DNA of 64,000 bases from an uncultured Leptolinea sp. (GCA_903828565.1 CAIKMQ010000009.1:62001-126000); one strand, 5' to 3'. Counted from the stretch's first letter, positions 37,584 to 47,323 are shown. The notes: a model not told the origin generated them from the sequence alone. A program made the numbers and translations.

Positions 37584-38500
37584 TTTAAGACCTCCCGGGC
37601 TATCAAAACATCCCGCTGGATCTGTTCTACCAATTCACGAGCTGAAGAGAACCTTTGCTCTCCCCTTAAGAAAGCAACGAACTCGATCGCAATCAATTCA
37701 CCGTACAGCATCCGATCGAAATCCAATATATGCACTTCCAGATGCGGGGTGATCTGTGCTTGGTCGAAGGTCGGGCGTACGCCGATATTTGCAACTGCCA
37801 ACCGAGTCTCCTCCCCCAGTTTCACCCGGCAGGCGTAGACACCATTCCCTGGCAGTAAGCGTAATTTGGATGTAGCGATATTGGCAGTGGGGAATCCCAG
37901 GCCGCTGCCCCGGCCATCCCCATGCGAGACGATCCCTGAGACCGAATAGTGCCTGCCAAGGAACCGGCTTGCGTTCACCAGGTCAGACTGCCCGATGAAC
38001 TGCCTGATCTGGCTGGAAGAAACCACGAAACCATCCAGCATGACCGGCGGCACTACCTCCATCGAGTAACCAAGTGATTGGCTGAGCTTCTCGAGCATCA
38101 GCGTATCACCCGTGCGGCCGCGCCCGAGCGCAAAACCCTGACCCACCAGCAATTTATCCAGCTGAATCTGTTGGCAGACCAGGCTGAGGAAATATTCAGC
38201 GGTATAGGCTGCGACCGCCAAATTGAATTCAAGCGAGATGCAGGCATCCACGCCCTGGCTTTCGAGCAGGGTACGTTTTTCATCCTGCCCGGTGAGATAG
38301 AAGGGTTCGTTCTTGCCGCGCAGCACCACCGCCGGATGCGGATGGAATGTCATCACCACGGCTGCAGCCTGCTGGCTATGCGCTCCATTGATCAGCCTTT
38401 TAAGCAAAGATTGGTGCCCAATATGGACACCATCAAAGCTACCTATGGTTAACCAGGTCTTCCCCAGGTGGAGTTCGGAAAGGTTGGTGTAGTGCAGCAT
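37580..38500 (-). CDS. ribF: Bifunctional riboflavin kinase/FAD synthetase
   Basis: A 306-residue RibF. The adenylyltransferase half has TIGSFDGVHIGHQ (18-30) and FHPHP; the kinase half has GHGDGRGSGLGFPTANI-like sequence (about 199-212) and NIGVRPTF. It makes FMN and FAD from riboflavin and ATP. It lies 39 bp after truB, the usual bacterial order truB-ribF, and overlaps the thyX-like gene. Confidence 0.95.
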   Translation of the reverse strand: MLHYTNLSELHLGKTWLTIGSFDGVHIGHQSLLKRLINGAHSQQAAAVVMTFHPHPAVVLRGKNEPFYLTGQDEKRTLLESQGVDACISLEFNLAVAAYTAEYFLSLVCQQIQLDKLLVGQGFALGRGRTGDTLMLEKLSQSLGYSMEVVPPVMLDGFVVSSSQIRQFIGQSDLVNASRFLGRHYSVSGIVSHGDGRGSGLGFPTANIATSKLRLLPGNGVYACRVKLGEETRLAVANIGVRPTFDQAQITPHLEVHILDFDRMLYGELIAIEFVAFLRGEQRFSSARELVEQIQRDVLIAREVLK

Positions 38501-38539
38501 AGCCTAATTCTACCTGAGGGATCGGTTCAATATCTAGAT

Positions 38540-39448
38540 CTAGGAGAAGAAGACCTTCTTAGGCTGCCACTCCTGGGTTTCATCATTATGCTCCAGCAGT
38601 GCCACGAGCTCACCTTGTTGTGATACACCGCGTACCCAGCCTTTGGAACCAGGTTGAGAAGGGATCTTATTCCCATGTTTGATGATCTCGAGCTCATCCG
38701 CGTTCAACTCGATAGAAGGCCAATCTGAGAGAGCCTCTGCCGCAGGGATGAGGTACTGATACCAGTTACCAGCTTCAAAGGCATCGCGCAGTTTTCGCAG
38801 AGGTACCGCATCTCGCAGGGTGAAGCGGCCGCTCTTTGTGCGGCGCAGCCCGACAAGGTGCGCCCCGCATCCGAGTTCTTTTCCCAGGTCATTGGCCAGG
38901 GAACGAACGTACGTACCAGAGGAGCAGTACACGTCAATGACCGCTTCAGGGGGAGCCCATTCCAGCAGGTCGAGATTATAGACATTGATTATGCGCGGCG
39001 CAAGTTCCACTTCTTCCCCCTGGCGAGCCAAATCATAGGCTTTACGGCCATCCACTTTGACGGCGGAATACGGCGGCGGTATCTGTTCGATCTCACCAAT
39101 GAATTGCTTGAGCGTGGTCTCGAAAAGTGTTTCACTGATCTCTACGGGCTGGGAGGAGGTCACCTGGCCTTCTTCATCGTATGTATCGGTGGTCGCACCG
39201 AGGCGGATGATGGCTTGATAGCGCTTATCGGAGGCGGAAACGTATTCACTCAAGCGTACAGCTGGCCCGATCAAAATGACCAGCACGCCGGAAGCCCGCG
39301 GATCCAATGTGCCGGTATGGCCTGCCCGCTGGATATTGGTCCCCCGGCGGATAGCCTGGACGACATCGTGGGAAGTCATCCCGACAGGCTTATCCACAAC
39401 CAGCACACCCGAAATTGCATTTTGCATGTTCATCTGGTTATTGTTCAT
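38540..39448 (-). CDS. truB: tRNA pseudouridine(55) synthase
   Basis: A 302-residue TruB that makes pseudouridine 55 in the T-loop of tRNAs. VVDKPVGMTSHDVV (17-30), AGHTGTLDPRASG with catalytic D49, and IPPPYSAVKVDGRKAYD are visible. A C-terminal PUA-like part is present. ATG 39448 follows GGAG by 7 bp. Part of the nusA operon. Confidence 0.95.
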   Translation of the reverse strand: MNNNQMNMQNAISGVLVVDKPVGMTSHDVVQAIRRGTNIQRAGHTGTLDPRASGVLVILIGPAVRLSEYVSASDKRYQAIIRLGATTDTYDEEGQVTSSQPVEISETLFETTLKQFIGEIEQIPPPYSAVKVDGRKAYDLARQGEEVELAPRIINVYNLDLLEWAPPEAVIDVYCSSGTYVRSLANDLGKELGCGAHLVGLRRTKSGRFTLRDAVPLRKLRDAFEAGNWYQYLIPAAEALSDWPSIELNADELEIIKHGNKIPSQPGSKGWVRGVSQQGELVALLEHNDETQEWQPKKVFFS

Positions 39449-39463
39449 TTACATACTCCGCTT

Positions 39464-40438
39464 TTATGATTGTCCCGATCCTTGCCAAGAAACCCACATA
39501 TTATACGTGGTTTCCAGGACCTTTTCCTTAATATCCTGCATGGTTCCGGGGATATCCGCACCGGCAGCAGCAGGATGGCCGCCCCCGCCAAACCCCAGCG
39601 CCACCCGGGAAACATCCAACCCGGGGATGGAACGCCAGCTTACTTTAACTGTACCATTTTTTTGCTCAACGAATATCATCGCTATATCGAAATCATCAAT
39701 GGATGAGATTACATTGATCAAATCTGCGTCATCACTGCCGGGATAACTGCATGTGGCGCGGTCTGCAAGTGTCAATGTTGCCCACACCAACCGGTCCCGT
39801 TTTTGCAGAGAGGATAAGCCCTGCCCCCAGTACCGGGCGGCGGTAAAGGGACGGCGAAGCAGTGCGTGCGCGTATTGCTCGGGAAGGTCAGCACCTTTTT
39901 CCATCAGGTCTGCGGCTGTGCGCAATGTCTGGGGTTTCATATTGGACGTTCTGAAACCCAGAGTATCCGCGAGGATACCTGTGATAAGCGCATTGGCCAT
40001 GCCGGGAGTGATCTGCATGCCCCAGTGACCGAGATGCTCCGCCAGTATTTCGGACGTTGCCACTGCTTTGGGTTGGATATGATTGATCCTGCCAAAGCCG
40101 TCATTGGTCACATGATGATCGATATTGATGTCTGGTTTTCGGTAGCCATCCAGGGCTGCCCCGATGCGTCTCAGGTCCGAAGCATCGACACTGATCACCA
40201 GATCGAACTCACCTTGAGCTTTGTTGCGGACATCCGCAGCGCCTTCCAGGTGCTTGAAGCTACCGGGCACGCCGTCACACAGGACCATTTGTACCTGTTT
40301 TCCAAGAGTTTTTAACCCCAGCCCCATGGCAAGCAGCGCGCCTACCGCATCCCCATCCGGGCGGACATGGGAAACCACCAGGCAGCTTTTGGCTTTGCCG
40401 ATTTCTTCCCAGATGCGGGTATGGATATCACTCTCCAT
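39464..40438 (-). CDS. DHH/DHHA1 phosphoesterase (NrnA-like oligoribonuclease/pAp phosphatase)
   Basis: A 324-residue protein. SHVRPDGDAVGALLAMG, VDASD, NIDHHVTND (the DHH motif) and GFGGGGHPAAAGADIPG of the DHHA1 domain are visible. NrnA-type enzymes degrade nano-RNA and pAp; some cleave pGpG or c-di-AMP products. Start at ATG 40438, six bases from GGGGAAG; the longer frame runs through rbfA. It overlaps rbfA by 11 bp, an order common in Firmicutes-like operons. Confidence 0.9.
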   Translation of the reverse strand: MESDIHTRIWEEIGKAKSCLVVSHVRPDGDAVGALLAMGLGLKTLGKQVQMVLCDGVPGSFKHLEGAADVRNKAQGEFDLVISVDASDLRRIGAALDGYRKPDINIDHHVTNDGFGRINHIQPKAVATSEILAEHLGHWGMQITPGMANALITGILADTLGFRTSNMKPQTLRTAADLMEKGADLPEQYAHALLRRPFTAARYWGQGLSSLQKRDRLVWATLTLADRATCSYPGSDDADLINVISSIDDFDIAMIFVEQKNGTVKVSWRSIPGLDVSRVALGFGGGGHPAAAGADIPGTMQDIKEKVLETTYNMWVSWQGSGQS

Positions 40439-40808
40439 GAACATCTTCCCCTTTTTTCTTATCTTCATCCCGAATACTGGCCAGAAGCCGTTCGATATGG
40501 TCTGCATGTTCAGGGGTGGGGTCCCAATGGAAACGTAAGCGCGGGAATGTGCGCAAATCCACCTGGGCAGCCAGCTCATGACGCAGGAAACCCCTGGCAT
40601 GCTCGAAGCCAGCCAGGATCTCTTCAGAACGGTCAGCCCCTTCAACCGCAGAAACGAACACATCCGCGAAGGCTAATTCCCGGTCTACTTTGACTTCATT
40701 GATAAAAACACCTGCCAGCCGAGGATCATTAAGCTTGGTCAGCACCAGGGCTGCCAGCAACTCTTTGATCCTCTCAGCAATGCGTTCTAGACGTACAGTG
40801 GATGGCAT
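40428..40808 (-). CDS. rbfA: 30S ribosome-binding factor A
   Basis: A 126-residue RbfA, a KH-fold protein that acts in late 16S rRNA maturation. The start STVRLERIAERIKELLAALVL and AFADVFVSAVEG match the family. The ATG is 40808, two bases after the IF-2 stop; the GGAG overlaps the IF-2 stop codon region. The upstream extension to 40916 is a shadow. Confidence 0.92.
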   Translation of the reverse strand: MPSTVRLERIAERIKELLAALVLTKLNDPRLAGVFINEVKVDRELAFADVFVSAVEGADRSEEILAGFEHARGFLRHELAAQVDLRTFPRLRFHWDPTPEHADHIERLLASIRDEDKKKGEDVHGE

Positions 40809-40810
40809 TC

Positions 40811-42607
40811 TTACTCCAATAGCCCGCTTTTCAATTGGCCCACTTTTTCTACAGTATAGCTCACCAGGGTATCTCCCTGTTGGAATTCTGAAAAGTTCTT
40901 TAAGGCGATACCGCAATCAAAACCCTGCCGGACTTCTTTGACATCGTCTTTTTCATGTTTTAGTGAAGCGACTTCGCCTTCATGGACTACTTTACCGCCG
41001 CGCATAACACGCATCTTGGCATTCCGGCGTACTTCGCCAGTTGTCACACGGCAGCCGGCAATATTACCCAGTTTGCCAATGTTGAAAATGGCCATGACAT
41101 TCGCCTGCCCGATGATCTCTTCTTTGAACTCAGGAGCCAACATACCTTTCAGCGCTTTTTCAACATCCTCGAAGAGGCGGTAGATGATGGAATACAGCCG
41201 GATGGAAACGCCTTCGGTTTCTGCCAGTCGGCGGGCGGAAGTATCCGCAGTGACATTGAAGCCAATGACGATCGCGCCGGAGGCGGATGCCAGCAAAATG
41301 TCACTTTCGGTAATGTTGCCAGTGGTGGAGTGGAGGATGTTGATCTTGATTGGGCCTTTGTTCTGATCCTGGAGGGATGTAACGATCGGCTCGAGGGAAC
41401 CCTGCACGTCGGCTTTGATGATCAAATTCAGTTCGCGCGCCGCGCCATCCTTAATCTGCTTGAAAATATCTTCCAGTGTAGTTTTAGGGGCTTGATAGAC
41501 AACAGCCGAGGCGGCTTTACTGGCTTCCACCTGCGCGCGCGCGTCACGCTCTGTTGGCACGACCGTGAAGACATTGCCGGCGGATGGCACATCGTTGAGT
41601 CCCATGACGGAGACCGGGGTAGACGGGCCAGCTGAACGGATGGGTTTGCCCTTAAAATCGAACATGGCTTTGATCTTGCCGAAGGCAGTCCCAGCCACCA
41701 CGACATCCCCCATCTGGAGGGTACCGTTTTGTACCAGCAAAGTGGTGATTACGCCTTTGGCTTTATCCAGCTCGGCTTCGATTACTGAGCCCAGTTTTTG
41801 CCCGAGGGGATTGGCCATGATACTGGTTGACTCTGCCACCAGGGTGATCGCTTCAAGCAGATCATCAATACCAGTTTTCTGTTTAGCGGAAACCGGAATA
41901 ACCATGGTATTGCCGTCATAATCCTCAGGAACGAGGTCGATATCTGCCAGCTGCTTTTTCACGAAATCGGGATTGGCATCCGGCCGGTCGATCTTGTTCA
42001 TGGCGACAATGATGGGGACCTGGGCGGCTTTGGCGTGGGCTGCCGCTTCTTTGGTTTGCGGCATGACACCGTCATTGGCAGCAACCACCAGAATGACAAT
42101 ATCCGCACCCTGTGCCCCACGGGCGCGCATGGCGGTGAACGCGGCATGGCCGGGAGTATCCAGGAATGTGATCAGGTGGCCTTTGTGCTCCACTTGGTAT
42201 GCGCCAATATGCTGGGTAATGCCGCCAGCTTCACCACCAGCCACATCAGTATGGCGGATGGCATCCAGCAGGGTGGTTTTGCCGTGGTCTACGTGCCCGA
42301 GGATGGTAACTACTGGCGGCCGCTTGACGAGGTTCTTATGATCTTCCCTGTCAATGACCATCTTCCAGTCAGCCAGTTTTCCTTCTTCTTTCTTTTCTTC
42401 CTGCTCCAGCTCTTCCTGGGCAACTTCAAAACCCAACCCTGAAGCAACGATCGCCGCGGTGTCATAATCCACCAGCTGATTGATGTTGGCCATGACACCA
42501 TTGCTCATTAATTCTTTGATCACCTGTATGGGGCTGGCGTCTAGCTTGATTGCCAGGTCTCGAACTGTGATGCTGAATGGTAATTCAATGCTTTTTTTCT
42601 CGCCCAT
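40811..42607 (-). CDS. infB: Translation initiation factor IF-2
   Basis: A 598-residue IF-2 of short form. The N-domain has [18 protein letters not shown]; the G domain has [17 protein letters not shown] and NKIDRPD; C-terminal domains follow to [11 protein letters not shown]. It binds initiator tRNA and GTP on the 30S subunit. It lacks the long charged N-terminal extension of enteric IF-2. AAGGAGG stands before the ATG. Confidence 0.97.
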   Translation of the reverse strand: MGEKKSIELPFSITVRDLAIKLDASPIQVIKELMSNGVMANINQLVDYDTAAIVASGLGFEVAQEELEQEEKKEEGKLADWKMVIDREDHKNLVKRPPVVTILGHVDHGKTTLLDAIRHTDVAGGEAGGITQHIGAYQVEHKGHLITFLDTPGHAAFTAMRARGAQGADIVILVVAANDGVMPQTKEAAAHAKAAQVPIIVAMNKIDRPDANPDFVKKQLADIDLVPEDYDGNTMVIPVSAKQKTGIDDLLEAITLVAESTSIMANPLGQKLGSVIEAELDKAKGVITTLLVQNGTLQMGDVVVAGTAFGKIKAMFDFKGKPIRSAGPSTPVSVMGLNDVPSAGNVFTVVPTERDARAQVEASKAASAVVYQAPKTTLEDIFKQIKDGAARELNLIIKADVQGSLEPIVTSLQDQNKGPIKINILHSTTGNITESDILLASASGAIVIGFNVTADTSARRLAETEGVSIRLYSIIYRLFEDVEKALKGMLAPEFKEEIIGQANVMAIFNIGKLGNIAGCRVTTGEVRRNAKMRVMRGGKVVHEGEVASLKHEKDDVKEVRQGFDCGIALKNFSEFQQGDTLVSYTVEKVGQLKSGLLE

Positions 42608-42711
42608 GTGGCACCTCCTTAATTCTACGTGCTCACTCGCTATGTTGATGCGCGGAACCCTTGCGGTTCTGCTTGAGCGAGAAATCTTCAGATGAAAACC
42701 CGGTTAAGCGT

Positions 42712-43029
42712 TCAGGGTCTCACCTGGTCTTCCTCGCTCGTGTCTGCTTCCGGCAAGCGCGAAGCATATTCTTTTAGTATGATCCTTTCCGCGTCTGTCA
42801 AATCCATCTTCAACGCGGCCCCCAGGCTGCCCTTGAGGGCTTTCTCCCAGCAGGAGCGATTATCGTGCAGGTACGCTCCTCTGCCGGATTTCTTCCCTGT
42901 CGGGTCGATCTTCACGCCATCCGGTGTGCGCACCAGGCGGATCAAACCGCGCTTGGCCCGCACCTCCCGACAGCCCACGCATGTGCGCTGCGGCACCCGC
43001 TTGGCTTTGTGGATGGCTACTCGCGTCAT
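42712..43029 (-). CDS. rnpM: YlxR/RnpM (DUF448) RNA-binding protein
   Basis: A 105-residue protein with RTCVGCREVRAKRGLIRLVR, SGRGAYL and a C-terminal helical part: the DUF448/YlxR fold, shown in Bacillus to modulate RNase P. It follows nusA as usual. I use ATG 43029, since the TTG three bases earlier is too near the GGTGG site. Confidence 0.9.
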   Translation of the reverse strand: MTRVAIHKAKRVPQRTCVGCREVRAKRGLIRLVRTPDGVKIDPTGKKSGRGAYLHDNRSCWEKALKGSLGAALKMDLTDAERIILKEYASRLPEADTSEEDQVRP

Positions 43030-43062
43030 CAATCCACCTGCCCGGGTCGCGGGAGGGATCGT

Positions 43063-44904
43063 TTACTCATCCCATTCACCCCAATCGCCGCCGCGTTTAT
43101 GTTTCTTTTTCACCGTGGTGGTATCGCTCTCGGGATCGTAGGTGATCTCTACAAATCTCTTTTTCTTCTTCTTACTGCCATCTTTCTTGGAGCCATCATC
43201 CTCTTCTTCATCCTCGCTGGTTGTTGCCACCAGCGCTTCAGGGTTCAACTCAAAGATGCGGTTGAGGTCCATCGGTTGTTCTTCTTCCTGTTCGGATGCC
43301 TGGGTTGGCGTCTGAGCAGGGTCGGTACCCTCGGTAGCTGGTTCCTGAGTCTCTAGGGACTGAGCAGAATCGGGGGCAGTCACAACTTCGGGTGTTACCG
43401 GTTCGGGTAGCAGTTTGGCTTTACGCAGAGCAGTTTCGATGGCTTCCATCATGCGCGGGCCGAAACCCTGCAAGCCTAGAATTGCGTCGGAGTCGAGTTT
43501 ATATTGTAGAACCAGGTCACCCTGGGTGATGTATCCGGCTTCCAACAGGGAGCTGGCGATGGCATCTTCCAACCCCAGGCCATCCAAACCCAGCTCAAAG
43601 GCGCGCGGCGGAATGCCGGAAAGGATCTGAGCACGCTGCAAGTCTTCGGGTTTTTGCTCTGCCTGGCGTTTGATGGCTGTCTTGCGTTCCACGCGATCTA
43701 CAAAGCGGGCAAGCTGATCGAACTCCTCCGGTGAGAGGGGACGGCCTTCCACTTTCTTTTGCAGGATGGCATCGATCAGTGGGATGTTCTCGGTTTCGGC
43801 TTCAAAGATGGGGCGGAAATCTACATTGCTGCGGATCTTATTCAAGGCATCACCAGCTGCCTCGGGCAGGCTCTTGATGTCAATGCGCCATCCGGTAAGC
43901 TTGGCTGCCAGGCGGGCGTTTTGCCCATCACGGCCTATTGCCAGACTGAGCTGGTCTTCAGGTACCACGACCGTAGCAGTTTTGTTGCTGCCGACTGCGT
44001 CATTGATGTAAACACCGTTCACGCGGGCCGGGCTGATTGCCTTGGAGATGTAGACGCCGGGGTCATTGTTCCATTCGATTACGTCGATCTTCTCATCGTG
44101 CAGTTCGCGGACAATCGCCTGGATACGGACACCGCGAATACCCACACAGGCACCGACCGGATCAATCCCCTGCTGGGTGGCTGCGACGGCTACTTTAGCC
44201 CGCTGGCCGGGTTCGCGCGCGATCGAGCGGATCTCCACGACACCGTGGTAGATCTCAGGGACTTCTGTTTCTAGCAGGCGGCGGAGGAAATTGCGGTGCG
44301 CCCGAGAAAGGATGATCTGCGGTCCGCGCGGATTTTCATTGACTTCGAGCAGCAGGGCACGTACCCGTTCACGCGGGCGGAAGTGTTCACCCGGTATAGA
44401 TTCTTTGCGTGTCAGCATGCCTTCCGCTTTCAGATCCATGCCAATGGTGACGCCCAGGGCGTTGGTCGCTTGAACGATGCCGCTGATGATCTCGCCTTTT
44501 TGTTTGTTGAAGAACTCGATCTGAGACATATGTTCCGCGTCGCGGATCTTTTGCTGGATGACCTGGCGGGCGGTCTGGGCGCCAATGCGGCCAAAATCCA
44601 CCACGGGGGCTTCGATCATCAATTCATCGCCCAGTTCGCAATCCGGGAAGAGAGCCCTGGCTTCTTCGAGGCTGACCTCGGTATTCGGCAGCTGAACCTC
44701 TTCCACCACCTCGCGGGCAGTGTAGATGGTCACCTTCCCGGTCTCGGGGTCTACTTTGGCTTCTACTTCCTGCTTTTTGGGGGCATTGACAGCACGCTTA
44801 TAAGCGGATTCCATCGCTTCTTTGAGCGCCTGCATGATGACATCCCGGGGGAGCTGTTTCTCCTCCAAGACTTCAATGAAAGCCAGCACAAATTCGTTCT
44901 TCAT
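43063..44904 (-). CDS. nusA: Transcription termination/antitermination factor NusA
   Basis: A 613-residue NusA. The N-terminal polymerase-binding domain ([20 protein letters not shown]), S1 domain, KH1 and KH2 ([51 protein letters not shown]) and a C-terminal helix-hairpin-helix region ([20 protein letters not shown]) are all present. The last 60 residues are an acidic then Lys-rich tail that is unusual. ATG 44904 is 11 bases from GGAG; the frame to 45018 covers the promoter. No rimP precedes it. Confidence 0.96.
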   Translation of the reverse strand: MKNEFVLAFIEVLEEKQLPRDVIMQALKEAMESAYKRAVNAPKKQEVEAKVDPETGKVTIYTAREVVEEVQLPNTEVSLEEARALFPDCELGDELMIEAPVVDFGRIGAQTARQVIQQKIRDAEHMSQIEFFNKQKGEIISGIVQATNALGVTIGMDLKAEGMLTRKESIPGEHFRPRERVRALLLEVNENPRGPQIILSRAHRNFLRRLLETEVPEIYHGVVEIRSIAREPGQRAKVAVAATQQGIDPVGACVGIRGVRIQAIVRELHDEKIDVIEWNNDPGVYISKAISPARVNGVYINDAVGSNKTATVVVPEDQLSLAIGRDGQNARLAAKLTGWRIDIKSLPEAAGDALNKIRSNVDFRPIFEAETENIPLIDAILQKKVEGRPLSPEEFDQLARFVDRVERKTAIKRQAEQKPEDLQRAQILSGIPPRAFELGLDGLGLEDAIASSLLEAGYITQGDLVLQYKLDSDAILGLQGFGPRMMEAIETALRKAKLLPEPVTPEVVTAPDSAQSLETQEPATEGTDPAQTPTQASEQEEEQPMDLNRIFELNPEALVATTSEDEEEDDGSKKDGSKKKKKRFVEITYDPESDTTTVKKKHKRGGDWGEWDE

Positions 44905-44947
44905 TCTTACTTTATCTCCACTCTGACGTACTTTGTTGTTAGATGCA

Positions 44948-44972
44948 GAAAAGTGGGGAGTACCCACTTTTC
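44948..44972 (-). promoter_or_regulatory. Leader hairpin of nusA
   Basis: GAAAAGTGGG and CCCACTTTTC are perfect 10-bp arms around a 5-base loop. It lies between the nusA promoter and the ATG. No U tract follows, so it is not a standard terminator. Confidence 0.55.
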
Positions 44973-45008
44973 GGTGAAAGCAATATCGGTGAACCGTGAA
45001 ACAACTAT

Positions 45009-45037
45009 ATTTTAGCATAACTACCGAAGGGAATCAA
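45009..45037 (-). promoter_or_regulatory. Promoter of the nusA operon
   Basis: Minus strand TTGATT (45032-45037), 17 bp spacer, TAAAAT (45009-45014). Transcription would start near 45002, giving a leader of about 98 nt. Confidence 0.7.
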
Positions 45038-45137
45038 GCGTTCAGCATTCGCTGGGAGAAATTTACATTATCTTCACAATTTTCTAATAATTCCTTCATA
45101 TCCTTCTGATAAGATGGGAGCAATAAGGAGAAATTCA

Positions 45138-45512
45138 ATGAACAAAACGCTCAAAACAATTCTTATCATTTTAGCTGTGCTCGCCGGCCTGGCGATCGTG
45201 GCCTTTTCCATGCCATTCCTGCACCACGGCGGGTTCCGCGGACACATGTCCATGCCTTTCTACGGCGGGTTTCCGATGTTCGGCGGCTTTATGGTGATCG
45301 GCCTGATCTTCGGCCTGTTCCGCTTCCTCATCCCGGTTGCGCTGATCGCCTGGTTTTTCTGGTGGCTGATGAATAAGGTCGCTGCCCGCAAAGCTGCCGA
45401 AGCTGTGAAGGCAGCCGCACCCGCCCCGGTGGTTGAGACACCCTGCAAGCACTGTGGAAAGACCGTACAGGCCGGCTGGGTGGCCTGCCCGCACTGCGGT
45501 AAAAAGCTCTAA
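45138..45512 (+). CDS. Small membrane protein with C-terminal zinc ribbon
   Basis: A 124-residue protein with two hydrophobic stretches (5-26 and about 50-78), a Gly/Phe/Met-rich loop with HHGGF, and a C-terminal CKHCGK...CPHCGKKL ribbon (C103, C106, C117, C120). I do not recognise a family. Start at ATG 45138 after AAGGAG. It ends at a strong terminator. Confidence 0.75.
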   Translation: MNKTLKTILIILAVLAGLAIVAFSMPFLHHGGFRGHMSMPFYGGFPMFGGFMVIGLIFGLFRFLIPVALIAWFFWWLMNKVAARKAAEAVKAAAPAPVVETPCKHCGKTVQAGWVACPHCGKKL

Positions 45513-45541
45513 AGCAAGCAGAAATTTCTCTCCTTCCTCCA

Positions 45542-45570
45542 GGAGCGCCGGTGACGGCGCTCCTTTTTTG
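45542..45570 (+). terminator. Terminator (copy 1 of a repeated hairpin)
   Basis: GGAGCGCCG and CGGCGCTCC around GTGA, then TTTTTTG. The same stem-loop recurs at 46715-46740. Confidence 0.9.
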
Positions 45571-45650
45571 TTTCAGCCAGGACATTGACAACGGGACAGA
45601 CCAACGAAGGTACACCGGCGGTTCAGCGCATAAAGTGGATATGACATCCC

Positions 45651-45679
45651 TTGACACAGATTCCCGGCAGATAGATAAT
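45651..45679 (+). promoter_or_regulatory. Promoter of the zinc-ribbon/YbjQ genes
   Basis: Consensus TTGACA (45651-45656), 17 bp spacer, GATAAT (45674-45679), 87 bp before the first ATG. Confidence 0.7.
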
Positions 45680-45765
45680 TGGTTAATCCTTTCTTCCAAT
45701 CGTGAAATCAGGATTTGAAGGATCGGCTCATGGGGGAGAAAAGAGGATTGGAGGAAATCACTAAG

Positions 45766-46026
45766 ATGAAACCGATGATTTGTGAGCGGTGCGGCGGGGT
45801 GGACTTCAAGGATGTGGATGGATACAGGATCTGTCAATATTGCAATACGAATTATCGAATCACACCTGAGGACCTTCCGGCGAAAACATCAACGATTGCA
45901 CTTCAGGATGATATACGGCTTCTTTTACAGAAATGCAAAGACGACCCGGCGAACGCGCGCAGATATGCCAGCCTGATTTTGGACATTGACCCAAGCAATT
46001 CTGAGGTAAAAAAATATCTGAAATAA
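45766..46026 (+). CDS. Small zinc-ribbon protein
   Basis: An 86-residue protein: C6-x2-C9 and C23-x2-C26 form a TFIIB-type ribbon (ICERCGG, ICQYCNT), followed by a helical tail (DDIRLLLQKCKDDPANARRYAS). Function unknown. I choose the ATG at 45766 because GGAGGA lies 10 bp upstream; earlier ATGs from 45715 are possible. It precedes the YbjQ-domain gene by 19 bp. Confidence 0.7.
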   Translation: MKPMICERCGGVDFKDVDGYRICQYCNTNYRITPEDLPAKTSTIALQDDIRLLLQKCKDDPANARRYASLILDIDPSNSEVKKYLK

Positions 46027-46045
46027 CTGAATAAGGAGGAAATTT

Positions 46046-46687
46046 ATGAAAACTAAGGATGTTGCCAAGCAATATGGTTTAGACCAGGATAGGTTTGAAA
46101 CATATCTCTTACAGTCAGAACACGTCTCTCATCTCATTGTTGGTATGGTACCCAACTCATTCGATCATGACGCGGATATAAACAAGATCGTTAAGGATTT
46201 TCTGGTTTGGGAAGAAGATACTCCGAATAGAGACCAAAGGAAAATCGTAGAGGCAGATCGGCAACGTCAGGAGAGACTCGAAGAGGGTTTTAAGCTGTCA
46301 GAAGCCGAGCAGGCAAAGCGAGCAGCCCTGGCCAGCATGCTCATCACATCCGGTTTCAATTTTGATGGATACACCATTACCAAATATTCAGGGTACATTT
46401 CTGGTGATGACGCGATTTCGGTGAATAGGGGATTGGCGATATTTGGTATGGGCACAAATATTAAAGACAAGTTGATGGAATCGTTGGTAATCATCCGGAG
46501 AAACGCCTTAAGAGAATTAAAAGAAGCCGCCTATGCCCTGGGGTGCAATGCCGTGATTGGTGTGGACTTCGATTATTTAACACTGGACCCACAAACCGCC
46601 AACCTTGGTGGAGGTACATCATACCAGCCATACATATTTGGGGTGACCGCGAATGGAAACGCCGTGATCATCGAGAAGAATAAATAA
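46046..46687 (+). CDS. YbjQ-domain protein with unique N-terminus
   Basis: A 213-residue protein. Residues about 95-213 match the YbjQ/DUF74 heavy-metal-binding-type domain: MLITSGFNFDGYTITKYSGYISGD, LKEAAYALGCNAVIGVDFDYLT and a VTANGNAVIIE end. YbjQ proteins form pentamers; function is not established. Residues 1-90, rich in charged residues, are not part of that domain. AGGAGG precedes the ATG. Confidence 0.75.
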   Translation: MKTKDVAKQYGLDQDRFETYLLQSEHVSHLIVGMVPNSFDHDADINKIVKDFLVWEEDTPNRDQRKIVEADRQRQERLEEGFKLSEAEQAKRAALASMLITSGFNFDGYTITKYSGYISGDDAISVNRGLAIFGMGTNIKDKLMESLVIIRRNALRELKEAAYALGCNAVIGVDFDYLTLDPQTANLGGGTSYQPYIFGVTANGNAVIIEKNK

Positions 46688-46714
46688 AGACCCAAGTCAT
46701 CACTAATTGATTCA

Positions 46715-46740
46715 GGAGCGCCGGTGACGGCGCTCCTTTT
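46715..46740 (+). terminator. Terminator (copy 2 of the repeated hairpin)
   Basis: Identical stem-loop to 45542-45563, followed by TTTT. It closes the YbjQ-domain gene. Confidence 0.85.
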
Positions 46741-46748
46741 ATATCCTC

Positions 46749-46777
46749 TTGAAAATGGGACACGCGGGATGTATACT
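46749..46777 (+). promoter_or_regulatory. Promoter of the 46864 gene
   Basis: TTGAAA (46749-46754), 17 bp spacer, TATACT (46772-46777). Confidence 0.65.
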
Positions 46778-46863
46778 GAAATTATCCAATTACCGCTTTC
46801 CCTGACGGCAGGAAAATCATTCATGAAACCATCCCTCCCTGCAAGCAAGTAAAGGAGGATTAT

Positions 46864-47220
46864 ATGAAACACGCGCTGTACACCCAGAAATGCCGGGACG
46901 CGGTCCACACGCTGATCTTCCGGCGCGGATCCCTGCGGACGGCACTGACGAAAGTCGCCGCGGAATGCTTCGCCACTTTCCCGCTGCAGCAGGTACCGTA
47001 CGGTGACGCAGCACCCTGCACGGCACTGATGGACACCCTGACCGACCATCACCAGCGGCTACCAGCTGACGTCATCGCCGGGATGGATGAAGAGCAGGTG
47101 CGGCAAGCCGCCCAATCCATACTGGATCTCTTCTACCAGCTTTCGTTGGATGAAGGCATGCAGTTGGTGGACACGCAGTGGAAGGCCACCTACCAGCGGC
47201 CATTGAAAGCCCATTATTAA
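46864..47220 (+). CDS. Hypothetical protein
   Basis: A 118-residue protein without a recognised domain, membrane helix or signal peptide. It looks mostly helical (DEEQVRQAAQSILDLFYQLSLDEGMQLVD). AAAGGAGG stands 7 bp before the ATG, and it has its own near-consensus promoter, so it appears to be a real single gene. No function proposed. Confidence 0.7.
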   Translation: MKHALYTQKCRDAVHTLIFRRGSLRTALTKVAAECFATFPLQQVPYGDAAPCTALMDTLTDHHQRLPADVIAGMDEEQVRQAAQSILDLFYQLSLDEGMQLVDTQWKATYQRPLKAHY

Positions 47221-47275
47221 TAAACTTGTAACAATTAAAAGCCTAGACAAAACGGTTCTACTGGATCAAGCCCGG

Positions 47276-47304
47276 TTGACTCTGGAATCTGCGTTCTGTA
47301 CAAT
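47276..47304 (+). promoter_or_regulatory. Promoter of the lipoprotein gene
   Basis: TTGACT (47276-47281), 17 bp spacer, TACAAT (47299-47304), 20 bp before the ATG. Confidence 0.7.
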
Positions 47305-47323
47305 GGACAAAAAAGGAGGCAGG

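Noticed and set aside
45171-45494. Antisense frames with His-rich translation in the small membrane gene
   Set aside because: They mirror the Gly/Met-rich plus-strand gene, which has a good ribosome site and a terminator.
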